DNA of 5,654 bases from an uncultured Clostridia bacterium (GTDB lineage: Bacteria > Bacillota > Clostridia > Oscillospirales > Acutalibacteraceae), in contig CAJFUH010000065.1 of the NCBI GenBank assembly GCA_904420155.1, forward strand, positions 1 to 5,654. Direction: 5' to 3'. The notes below the pieces were generated by a model. It worked only from the letters and a program-made list of their open reading frames with translations, made no database searches and had not been told where the DNA came from. Positions 1-5,170 of the stretch are shown here, piece after piece; position 1 is the stretch's first letter; each line of letters starts with the position of its first letter. Position numbers and translations under genes: made by a program.

Positions 1-66
1 GCCAAGTTAGATCGGAATACCATTGGATTTTTAGCAATTCCGACCGTCAATCTCAATCTAAAGTGA
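1..66 (+). CDS. Possible 3' end of a rightward gene (partial, unidentified)
   Basis: Frame 1 is open from the window edge to a TGA at 64-66 and gives 21 residues, AKLDRNTIGFLAIPTVNLNL plus a final K. It ends 12 bases before a strong hairpin with a T-run on its right side, as expected for a rightward gene converging on the leftward dap operon. The IGFLAIP...NLNL pattern loosely recalls a strand-rich segment of sortase-like proteins, where such a stretch is normally internal. That resemblance is too short to support a function. A second frame (3-104) is also open here but runs into the terminator stem, so it is less likely. A real gene end is plausible but unproven; the stretch could also be non-coding. 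Confidence 0.35.
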   Translation, partial: AKLDRNTIGFLAIPTVNLNLK

Positions 67-74
67 ATATACGA

Positions 75-140
75 CAAAAAGCCTTTGAAGGGAGAAACAC
101 ATAGCGGTATCTCTCCCTTTCAAAGGCTTATCTCATTTTT
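75..140. terminator. Bidirectional intrinsic terminator at the end of the dap operon
   Basis: The arms AAGCCTTTGAAGGGAGA (79-95) and TCTCCCTTTCAAAGGCTT (112-129) form a 17-bp stem with one bulged T and a loop of about 16 bases. On the minus strand the stem runs directly into TTTTT (76-80), so it should end the leftward operon about 60 bases after the ACT gene stop. On the plus strand the stem is followed by TATCTCATTTTT, a poorer T-run that could serve a rightward gene ending near 66. Confidence 0.85.
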
Positions 141-189
141 AAGATCATTGGAATGGTAATTTTATCCCAACCTGATTCCTGGTTTTCCC

Positions 190-651
190 TTACGCCAGAG
201 CTTTCTGAATAGCGGCATAAGTGCTCTCAAAACTGGCTTCCGTCACCAATATGCTGACCTGGGTCTCAGACGTGGTAATAATACGGACGTCTGAATTGAC
301 AGAAGCCGCCGCGCGGAAAATATTGGCGGCGATGCCGGGAGTAGTCTCCATAGCGGGATCATCAATCACAATCTTACTGTTACCGCTGCTGACAATGGGC
401 TTGATATCGTTATGCCTATTATGCAAATCTGCCGTAAATTCCAGCAGACGGCCCAAATCATCATCGTCAATGGTGAATGAAATACTGATTAGGTCCCCCT
501 GAGGAGGAGAGACCGAAATCATATCGATACTGATTCCATATTCTGCAATCTGGTCAAAAACCTTGGAAAACACACAGATATCCGACGGGACATCCACTAT
601 CGTAACCAGAGTGATATTGTCTTTTACATGAATTTCAGGTTTTGTACTCAT
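190..651 (-). CDS. Stand-alone ACT-domain protein, aspartokinase regulatory-subunit-like
   Basis: The 153-residue protein consists of two ACT modules and no kinase domain. Module 1 covers about residues 11-75 (LVTIVDVPSD, then ISIDMISVS and ISISFTIDDDDL). Module 2 covers about 85-153 (NSKIVID, TTPGIAANIFRAA, TTSETQVSILV). The order and motifs match the C-terminal effector-binding part of aspartokinases, known in some bacteria as the separate beta subunit. The ATG at 651 is chosen because AAAGGAG lies 8 bases upstream and overlaps the dapB stop. A longer frame to 774 would add 41 residues that overlap dapB and have no family match. It is the last gene of the lysine-switched operon, 13 bases after dapB. 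An allosteric partner of an aspartokinase encoded elsewhere is inferred. Module 1 lacks the usual PG turn, having PSDIC instead, so its effector site may be altered. Confidence 0.85.
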   Translation of the reverse strand: MSTKPEIHVKDNITLVTIVDVPSDICVFSKVFDQIAEYGISIDMISVSPPQGDLISISFTIDDDDLGRLLEFTADLHNRHNDIKPIVSSGNSKIVIDDPAMETTPGIAANIFRAAASVNSDVRIITTSETQVSILVTEASFESTYAAIQKALA

Positions 652-659
652 CACACATT

Positions 660-666
660 CTCCTTT
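660..666 (-). promoter_or_regulatory. Ribosome binding site of the ACT gene
   Basis: AAAGGAG is read on the minus strand, 8 bases before the ATG at 651, and overlaps the TAA stop of dapB (TAAAGGAG). It decides the start of the ACT gene against the longer upstream frame and suggests translational coupling to dapB. Confidence 0.8.
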
Positions 667-1423
667 ACGCGTCGGCCAGCATATCAGACATGGTGTATAA
701 TCCCGGCTGCTGTCCCACCAGATAAACCGCTGCATTGACAGAACCAACCGCAAATACCTCTTTAGACTGGGCATTGTGAGAGATCGTTAATACTTCATCA
801 CGTCCTGCAAAAATCACGTCATGTTCTCCCACAATAGTTCCTCCACGGATAGAGTGAATACCAATCTCATGTTTGCTTCTGGGTCTCCGATAGGAATGCC
901 GATCGTAGACATATTGCGGATTTTCTTTTAAAACGGAAGAAATACCGTCTGCAATCATCAAAGCGGTTCCACTGGGGGCGTCAATTTTTTGATTATGATG
1001 TTTTTCCACAATTTCAATATCAAAACTGTCTCCCAACACCATAGCGGCCTTTTTAGAAAGCTCAATCATGAGATTAATCCCCAAAGACATATTTCGGGAA
1101 TAAAAGACGGCCGTTTTTTGGGAAGCTTGCGTTAACTCTTGCACCTGTTCTTTAGAATAGCCGGTGGTACAAAGCACCAAAGGAATCTGATGGGCTGCCC
1201 CATAAGAGAGAAGGGGCGACAGGACAGACGGGTGGGAAAAGTCGATCACCACGTCAACCGGTTCCTGAACTTCATCCACAGAAGAATAAACCGGAAAACT
1301 TGTGGTTTTGTCCGTGTTCAAATCGATGCCGGCAACAATTTGACAATCCTCACGTTGAGAAACAATCTCTGCAATGACCCGGCCCATTTTCCCGTTACAG
1401 CCGCTTAACAGAATTTTAATCAT
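665..1423 (-). CDS. dapB: 4-hydroxy-tetrahydrodipicolinate reductase
   Basis: This cytoplasmic enzyme reduces 4-hydroxy-tetrahydrodipicolinate to tetrahydrodipicolinate with NAD(P)H, the second committed step toward diaminopimelate and lysine. The 252-residue length is close to normal for the family. Seen in order are the Rossmann nucleotide loop GCNGKMGR (8-15), IDFSHP (60-65), CTTGYS (85-90), and the catalytic and substrate segment EKHHNQKIDAPSGTA (140-154). In that last segment H142, H143 and K146 correspond to the known catalytic pair and lysine. SIRGGTIVGEHDV (191-203) follows. The ATG at 1423 is preferred over a GTG at 1450 because AAGGA lies between them, although its 12-base spacing is long, and because family members start a few residues before the GxxGxxG loop. 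It lies 80 bases after dapA, and no defect is visible. Confidence 0.96.
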   Translation of the reverse strand: MIKILLSGCNGKMGRVIAEIVSQREDCQIVAGIDLNTDKTTSFPVYSSVDEVQEPVDVVIDFSHPSVLSPLLSYGAAHQIPLVLCTTGYSKEQVQELTQASQKTAVFYSRNMSLGINLMIELSKKAAMVLGDSFDIEIVEKHHNQKIDAPSGTALMIADGISSVLKENPQYVYDRHSYRRPRSKHEIGIHSIRGGTIVGEHDVIFAGRDEVLTISHNAQSKEVFAVGSVNAAVYLVGQQPGLYTMSDMLADA

Positions 1424-1435
1424 GATTATTGAACA

Positions 1436-1446
1436 TCCTTTTCTCC
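1436..1446 (-). promoter_or_regulatory. Ribosome binding site of dapB
   Basis: The minus strand reads GGAGAAAAGGA, and its AAGGA ends 12 bases before the ATG at 1423. The spacing is on the long side. The site lies inside the upstream GTG-initiated extension, so it argues for the ATG as the true start. Confidence 0.55.
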
Positions 1447-1464
1447 GCACAATATTGGCAACAG

Positions 1465-1490
1465 GGGGCTTTCGTACGGAAAAAAGCCCC
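1465..1490 (-). other. Intercistronic hairpin between dapA and dapB
   Basis: GGGGCTTT (1465-1472) and AAAGCCCC (1483-1490) are perfect 8-bp complementary arms around a 10-base loop, 13 bases after the dapA stop. On the transcribed strand the stem is followed by CTGTTGCC rather than a T-run, so it does not look like a full terminator. It could protect the dapA 3' end, mark an RNA cleavage site, or lower readthrough to dapB. All of these roles are inference. Confidence 0.6.
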
Positions 1491-1503
1491 GCCTGATCTC
1501 TTT

Positions 1504-2391
1504 TTAAATGAGGCTATATTCCTTCATTACCTTTTTAAGACGTTCCTGCATATCGTCGCTCATGGAAATCAGAGGCAGCCGGCATTCTCCACAATCATAT
1601 CCCATGAAATTCATGGCTTCTTTCACAGGAATGGGGTTGACGTCCATAAACATAGCGTCAGCCAATTTCATATAATCCAACTGCATCTTAACCCCGCCGG
1701 CCACATCGCCATCCAGAATCTTCTGTGCCATATCGTGTACCTCTTTGGGGCATATATTGGCCAATACAGAGATAACACCTTTTCCGCCTAATGCCATAAT
1801 AGCGGCCACTTGGTCGTCGTTTCCGGAGTACACATCCAACTGATCCCCGCACAAAGACAGCGTTTTCGCCACAGCAGAGATATTTCCGCTGGCTTCCTTA
1901 ACCGCTACAATATTCTCATGTTTCGCCAGTTCTACATAAGTCTCCGGTTGAATGTTGCATCCTGTGCGAGAGGGAACGTTATAAAGAATCATTGGGATGT
2001 TTACATTGTCCGCCACCATATTGTAATGACGGATCAATCCCCGTTGAGATGTTTTATTGTAATAAGGAGTGACTACCAGTAGAGCGTCAGCCCCCATTTT
2101 TTCGGCTTCTTTGGAAAGTTCCACCGCATAAGCGGTCTCATTGCTGCCAGCGCCGGCAATTACCGGAATACGGCCAGCTACCTGATCAATAGTAAATTGT
2201 ATTACCTTGCAATGCTCTTCATGGGAAAGGGTAGCGGATTCCCCTGTTGTCCCACAAGAAATGATAGCGTCTGTACCATTTTGGATTTGAAATTCAATGA
2301 GTTCCTTTAAGACCTCATAATTGACGGAACCGTCAGAGTGCATAGGGGTAATGATTGCGACGCCGGAACCGGTAAACACAGTCTTTTTCAT
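1504..2391 (-). CDS. dapA: 4-hydroxy-tetrahydrodipicolinate synthase
   Basis: This cytoplasmic class I aldolase-type TIM barrel condenses pyruvate with aspartate semialdehyde, the branch point into the diaminopimelate/lysine path. The 295-residue length is usual. Visible motifs are GSGVAIITPM (8-17), SCGTTGES (45-52) with the Thr-Thr proton relay at 48-49, and VVTPYYNK (106-113) with Tyr111. YNVPSRTG (137-144) carries Tyr137 and the carboxylate-binding Arg142. VAVKEASGN (162-170) carries the Schiff-base Lys165. These sit about four residues later than the E. coli equivalents. The ATG at 2391 is chosen because AAGGGAG lies 11 bases upstream; a TTG at 2418 is in frame but precedes that site. 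The gene is 37 bases after asd. Feedback sensitivity of the enzyme cannot be read safely from sequence alone. Confidence 0.97.
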   Translation of the reverse strand: MKKTVFTGSGVAIITPMHSDGSVNYEVLKELIEFQIQNGTDAIISCGTTGESATLSHEEHCKVIQFTIDQVAGRIPVIAGAGSNETAYAVELSKEAEKMGADALLVVTPYYNKTSQRGLIRHYNMVADNVNIPMILYNVPSRTGCNIQPETYVELAKHENIVAVKEASGNISAVAKTLSLCGDQLDVYSGNDDQVAAIMALGGKGVISVLANICPKEVHDMAQKILDGDVAGGVKMQLDYMKLADAMFMDVNPIPVKEAMNFMGYDCGECRLPLISMSDDMQERLKKVMKEYSLI

Positions 2392-2397
2392 AATAAG

Positions 2398-2427
2398 GTT
2401 TACTCCCTTCTTAACCAATTAGTAAAC
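2398..2427 (-). other. Hairpin holding the dapA ribosome binding site
   Basis: On the minus strand, GTTTACT (2427 to 2421) and AGTAAAC (2404 to 2398) can form a perfect 7-bp stem around a 16-base loop. The first arm starts one base after the asd stop. The dapA ribosome binding site AAGGGAG (2409-2403) lies with AAGGG in the loop and its last two bases in the stem. The structure fills almost all of the 37-base gap. It may tune dapA translation or coupling to asd, but the AT-rich stem is modest and the role is inferred. Confidence 0.5.
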
Positions 2428-2428
2428 A

Positions 2429-3508
2429 TTAATCTAAGTAACCCTCTGCACACAGCAGCTCTGCCATTAACACAGCGCCGCCGGCAGCACCGCGCAGAGT
2501 ATTATGAGACATACACACAAATTTATAATCGTATTGGGTATCGGGGCGCAGGCGTCCGATGGAAATCGCCATACCGCCCTCCAAATTGCGTTCGCTTTTG
2601 ATCTGCGGACGATCATTTTCTACGAAATAGTGCAAAAATTGTTTAGGAGCACTGGGAAGGTTGAGTTCTTGCGCCCTGCCCTGATAGGATTCCCAACGTT
2701 TGATGATCTCTTCCTCCGATACTTTCTGCTCCAACGAAACGAATACCGCTGCGGTATGTCCGTCGCTCACCGGGACGCGTAAGCACTGGGAAGTGATGCT
2801 GGGGGTAGCTGCATTGACAATCTCGTTCCCCTCGATATGTCCCCAAATCTTCATAGGCTCCTGTTCGGATTTTTCCTCTTCTCCCCCAATATACGGAATG
2901 AGATTATCCACCATTTCCGGCCAGGTCTCAAAAGTCTTTCCAGCACCGGAAATCGCCTGATATGTGCAGGCCAGCACCTTAGTAACCCCTAAATCCATCA
3001 ATGGGTGGATAGCGGGAACATAGCTTTGCAAGGAACAGTTGGATTTTACCGCGATAAAGCCGCGTTTGGTTCCCAGCCGCTTGCGCTGGGCCGGAATAAT
3101 TTGAGCATGGGCGGCATTAATTTCCGGAATAATCATGGGGACATCCGGCGTAGATCGATGCGCAGAATTGTTGGAGATAACCGGGCATTCCGCCTTAGCA
3201 TAAGTCTCTTCCAACTTTTTAATTTCATCTTTCTTCATATCTACGGCGCAAAATACAAAATCCACCTGAGAAACAATCTTTTCCACATCGGCGACGGCGT
3301 CATAAATCACCATATCCGCCATTTTGGACGGAATAGGGGTGGACATTGCCCAACGCTTGCCCAAAGCCTCTCGATAAGTTTTTCCGGCAGAACGGGCGCT
3401 TGCCGCCAATACCTTTACTTCAAACCACGGGTGATTCTCCAGTAAAGTGGCAAAACGCTGCCCCACCATACCCGTTGCGCCGATAATACCTACCTTATAC
3501 GTTTTCAT
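2429..3508 (-). CDS. asd: Aspartate-semialdehyde dehydrogenase (archaeal/fungal-type subfamily)
   Basis: It reduces L-aspartyl-4-phosphate with NADPH to aspartate semialdehyde, the shared precursor of lysine/diaminopimelate, threonine and methionine. The 359-residue length is typical. Visible are the nucleotide loop GATGMVGQ (10-17), SNNSAHR (112-118), the active-site segment KSNCSLQ (155-161) with nucleophile Cys158, and AISGAGKTFETWPEMV (185-200). RVPVSDGHTAAV (244-255) carries Arg244 and the catalytic His251, and NTLRGAAGGAVLMAE (336-350) lies near the end. The long KTFETWPEMVDNLIPYIGGEEEK-type insert and the SNCS active site point to the archaeal/fungal-type subfamily rather than the E. 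coli type; that assignment is from memory. The start ATG has AGGAGG 10 bases upstream. It is the first gene of the operon and directly downstream of the lysine switch. Confidence 0.97.
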   Translation of the reverse strand: MKTYKVGIIGATGMVGQRFATLLENHPWFEVKVLAASARSAGKTYREALGKRWAMSTPIPSKMADMVIYDAVADVEKIVSQVDFVFCAVDMKKDEIKKLEETYAKAECPVISNNSAHRSTPDVPMIIPEINAAHAQIIPAQRKRLGTKRGFIAVKSNCSLQSYVPAIHPLMDLGVTKVLACTYQAISGAGKTFETWPEMVDNLIPYIGGEEEKSEQEPMKIWGHIEGNEIVNAATPSITSQCLRVPVSDGHTAAVFVSLEQKVSEEEIIKRWESYQGRAQELNLPSAPKQFLHYFVENDRPQIKSERNLEGGMAISIGRLRPDTQYDYKFVCMSHNTLRGAAGGAVLMAELLCAEGYLD

Positions 3509-3517
3509 CTTTCATTT

Positions 3518-3524
3518 ACCTCCT
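3518..3524 (-). promoter_or_regulatory. Ribosome binding site of asd
   Basis: The minus strand reads AGGAGGT, a near-perfect anti-16S match, about 9-10 bases before the asd ATG at 3508. An out-of-frame ATG at 3515 lies between them at closer spacing and opens a six-codon frame that stops within asd. Confidence 0.85.
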
Positions 3525-3553
3525 GGATGTGATGGAAAAAAGCTGATTGTAAG

Positions 3554-3576
3554 AAAAAAACCGGTTGTAAACCGGT
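3554..3576 (-). terminator. Riboswitch-controlled intrinsic terminator upstream of asd
   Basis: On the minus strand ACCGGTT (3576-3570), a TAC triloop and AACCGGT (3566-3560) form a perfect 7-bp stem followed by an unbroken T-run to 3554. It lies about 60 bases after the lysine aptamer and 45 bases before the asd start. A terminator between promoter and first gene makes sense as the expression platform of the aptamer, with lysine expected to favour termination. Confidence 0.88.
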
Positions 3577-3605
3577 CACCAATAAAATATAATAGAATCT
3601 GCCGA

Positions 3606-3632
3606 AAAGAAGTTCTTTTTCACGAACTCTTT
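3606..3632 (-). other. Linker hairpin between aptamer and terminator
   Basis: AGTTC (3611-3615) pairs with GAACT (3624-3628), extended by AAAG/CTTT with one bulged A at 3610. The GAACT arm on the plus strand can also pair with AGTTC at 3639-3643. That copy overlaps the 3' strand of aptamer helix P1, so the two pairings exclude each other. This is the sort of alternative pairing expected in an expression platform, but it does not by itself reach the terminator stem. Confidence 0.5.
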
Positions 3633-3633
3633 A

Positions 3634-3804
3634 CTGATAGTTCTCCATCATATTCTATGATGACAGTTGTAAGGTTCTTTACCAATACAACCAGGGCTGA
3701 TGCCAGCCACGCATCCCCCTTCGGCGACCAAAGCCTTTTACTGGACATCACCGGTTTTGGCAACCTCAATCCAGCTAATCATCTCAAGACGCGCCTCTAT
3801 CTTT
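3634..3804 (-). promoter_or_regulatory. Lysine riboswitch (L-box) aptamer
   Basis: The minus strand shows the conserved L-box blocks in order at the usual length of about 170 bases: AGATAGAGGCGCG (3802-3790), GCCGAAG (3725-3719), ACTGTCA (3667-3661) and GGAGAACTATCA (3646-3635). Helices can be drawn. P1 is GATAG/CTATC (3797-3801 with 3636-3640). The P2 tip is CTGGA/TCCAG (3741-3745 with 3770-3774). P3 is GATGC/GCATC (3699-3703 with 3711-3715). P4 is GTTGTA/TACAAC (3666-3671 with 3686-3691). P5 is CATCATA/TATGATG with a GAA loop on the RNA (3646-3662). The P2 loop GCCAA and P3 loop GTGGCTG share a GCCA/TGGC complement, as expected for the L2-L3 kissing contact. It precedes asd-dapA-dapB and a terminator, so lysine should repress the operon. 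Confidence 0.95.
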
Positions 3805-3830
3805 CTATAATAGTTTTTCTATTGTTTTTT

Positions 3831-3859
3831 AATATACCATTCTTCCTGAGGGATGTCAA
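3831..3859 (-). promoter_or_regulatory. Sigma-A promoter of the asd-dapA-dapB-ACT operon
   Basis: The minus strand has a perfect -35 TTGACA (3859-3854), a 17-base spacer, and -10 TATATT (3836-3831) preceded by TGG, an extended -10. Transcription should start near 3824, about 20 bases before the lysine aptamer. No other promoter of this quality is apparent on this strand, so the four genes are probably one transcript. Confidence 0.88.
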
Positions 3860-3887
3860 TTTTTTCTCTCAATATTTATGGTATATC
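3859..3887 (+). promoter_or_regulatory. Candidate extended -10 promoter of queA
   Basis: The plus strand has TGGTATATC (3879-3887), an extended -10 of the same form as the divergent dap promoter. The -35 region about 17 bases upstream is only a T-run (3860-3865), so recognition would depend on the extended -10. Start would be near 3894, giving a leader of about 70 bases. Positions 3832-3840 and 3878-3886 form a perfect 9-bp inverted repeat because both -10 boxes share ATGGTATAT. Confidence 0.45.
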
Positions 3888-3962
3888 AGCGTAAAGATTG
3901 AAAGGATCCCCTAAAAATGCGAAAAAACTTTTCTATGATCTAAATAAAAGGAGAAATTTACT

Positions 3963-4988
3963 ATGAAAACCAGCGATTTTTATTACGACCTTCCCGAAGA
4001 ACTGATTGCACAAACCCCTATCCTAGAAAGGGACCATTCCCGCCTTATGAGATTAGACCGGAATACAGGAGAAATAACCCATCTACATTTCTATGATATC
4101 ATGGATGAATTAAACCCAGGGGATTGCCTTATTTTAAACAATTCCCGCGTGCTGCCCGCCCGTCTGTACGGAATCAAGGAAGGAACCGGTGCACAGGTGG
4201 AATTTCTGTTATTAACTCACAAGGAGGGCGATTGCTGGGAAGTCCTGGCAGGCCCTGGCAAAAAGGCAAAACCGGGCAGCCGGTTTGTTTTTGGAGAAGG
4301 GCTCCTTACCGCAGAGGTGCTGGAAATTGTGGAAGGCGGAAACCGCATCGTAAAATTTTTCTATCAGGGAAGCTTTTATGAAGTCCTGGATCAGATCGGG
4401 CAGATGCCGTTGCCCCACTATATCACCCAAAGATTAGAGGATAAAGAACGGTATCAGACGGTATACGCCAAAGAGCCCGGTTCCGCGGCCGCCCCCACTG
4501 CGGGCCTGCATTTTACACCGGAATTGTTACAGAAAATCAAAGATAAAGGGATTTCTGTAGGTTTTGTCACCTTACATGTAGGGTTAGGGACGTTCCGTCC
4601 AGTAAAAGTGGACGAGATTACCCAGCATAAGATGCACGCCGAACACTATGAAATAAGCGAAGAAACGGCAGCGCTTATCAACCGGACCAAACAGCAAGGC
4701 GGAAGGGTGATTGCTGTAGGGACCACCAGCTGCCGGACATTGGAATCTGTGATGGCTAAGGAAGGTGAAATGAAAGCCAGCGAAGGATGGACGGATATTT
4801 TTATTTATCCAGGTTTTACCTTTCGTATCCTGGATGGCTTGATTACTAACTTCCATTTGCCGGAAAGCACACTGATTATGTTGGTTTCCGCATTTGCCGG
4901 CTATGAACATACTATGCAGGCTTATCGGGCTGCGGTACAGGAGCGGTATCGTTTCTTTAGTTTTGGTGACGCCATGATGATTCTGTAA
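3963..4988 (+). CDS. queA: S-adenosylmethionine:tRNA ribosyltransferase-isomerase
   Basis: QueA transfers and isomerises the ribose of S-adenosylmethionine onto 7-aminomethyl-7-deazaguanine at the wobble position of GUN tRNAs, giving epoxyqueuosine. It acts in the cytoplasm. The 341-residue length is full size. Family motifs run the whole length: YDLPEELIAQTP (8-19), RDHSRLM (23-29), NNSRVLPARL (59-68), QMPLPHYI (147-154), YQTVYAKEPGSAAAPTAGLH (164-183), HVGLGTFRPV (205-214), MHAEHYEIS (224-232), AVGTTSCRTLE (251-261), ITNFHLPESTLIMLVSAF (294-311) and the C-terminal FSFGDAMMIL. The ATG has AAAGGAG (3947-3953) 9 bases upstream. It is transcribed away from the dap operon and ends before a strong terminator. 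Common partners such as tgt are not next to it here, so it appears to be a single-gene unit. Confidence 0.97.
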   Translation: MKTSDFYYDLPEELIAQTPILERDHSRLMRLDRNTGEITHLHFYDIMDELNPGDCLILNNSRVLPARLYGIKEGTGAQVEFLLLTHKEGDCWEVLAGPGKKAKPGSRFVFGEGLLTAEVLEIVEGGNRIVKFFYQGSFYEVLDQIGQMPLPHYITQRLEDKERYQTVYAKEPGSAAAPTAGLHFTPELLQKIKDKGISVGFVTLHVGLGTFRPVKVDEITQHKMHAEHYEISEETAALINRTKQQGGRVIAVGTTSCRTLESVMAKEGEMKASEGWTDIFIYPGFTFRILDGLITNFHLPESTLIMLVSAFAGYEHTMQAYRAAVQERYRFFSFGDAMMIL

Positions 4989-5073
4989 ATAAATCGGTTT
5001 TTTAGTTTCTATATTGTATCTATTGATATTATCCTTTTATTAATACGGCTTGATATGTGGAAACATCTGACTG

Positions 5074-5115
5074 AAAAGGCGTGCTGTAGATTAGGGCTTC
5101 TACAGCACGCCTTTT
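5074..5115. terminator. Bidirectional intrinsic terminator between queA and the metal ATPase gene
   Basis: AAAAGGCGTGCTGTAGA (5074-5090) and TCTACAGCACGCCTTTT (5099-5115) form a perfect 17-bp stem with an 8-base loop. A T-run follows on the plus strand (through 5116) and the AAAA start gives a T-run on the minus strand, so it can stop both converging transcripts. The stretch 4989-5073 between the queA stop and this stem is AT-rich, and I see no gene in it. Confidence 0.93.
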
Positions 5116-5170
5116 TATATTTATTTAGGGTTCAAAAAAACATATCCGTTTTCTTCCACAAACCTTCTCC

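Noticed and set aside
3..104. Second open frame at the left edge with an EYHWIFSNSD stretch
   Set aside because: It looked faintly transposase-like but runs into the terminator stem; it is too short to support.
652..774. Upstream 41-residue extension of the ACT gene
   Set aside because: It overlaps dapB in another frame, has no family match and would bypass the good ribosome binding site at 660-666.
1424..1450. GTG start nine codons upstream of dapB
   Set aside because: No ribosome binding site lies before the GTG, and the extra residues contain the ribosome binding site used for the ATG at 1423.
2392..2418. TTG start nine codons upstream of dapA
   Set aside because: The extension covers the ribosome binding site AAGGGAG itself, and family members begin near the ATG at 2391.
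3005..3445. Long open frame on the plus strand antisense to asd
   Set aside because: Asd is certain on the other strand; the antisense frame has no recognisable motif or ribosome binding site and is a shadow.
3491..3515. Six-codon frame MKDENV starting 4 bases after the asd AGGAGGTAA
   Set aside because: It is well spaced to the ribosome binding site but ends at once and overlaps the asd start; it is probably incidental.
3701..3714. Alternative hairpin GGCTG/CAGCC on the minus strand within P3 of the aptamer
   Set aside because: It competes with the GATGC/GCATC P3 helix, but the latter leaves the loop that complements the P2 loop, so the standard L-box fold is preferred.
3809..3823. AATAG/CTATT 5-bp hairpin just after the dap transcription start
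   Set aside because: It is weak and AT-rich and is not needed to explain the leader.
3447..3914. Open frame on the plus strand across the asd leader
   Set aside because: It runs through the terminator, the lysine aptamer and the dap promoter, so the DNA is already explained as regulatory; the product has no family features.
3934..3939. TATGAT as a -10 box for queA
   Set aside because: It has no acceptable -35 box about 17 bases upstream, and transcription would begin inside the ribosome binding site.
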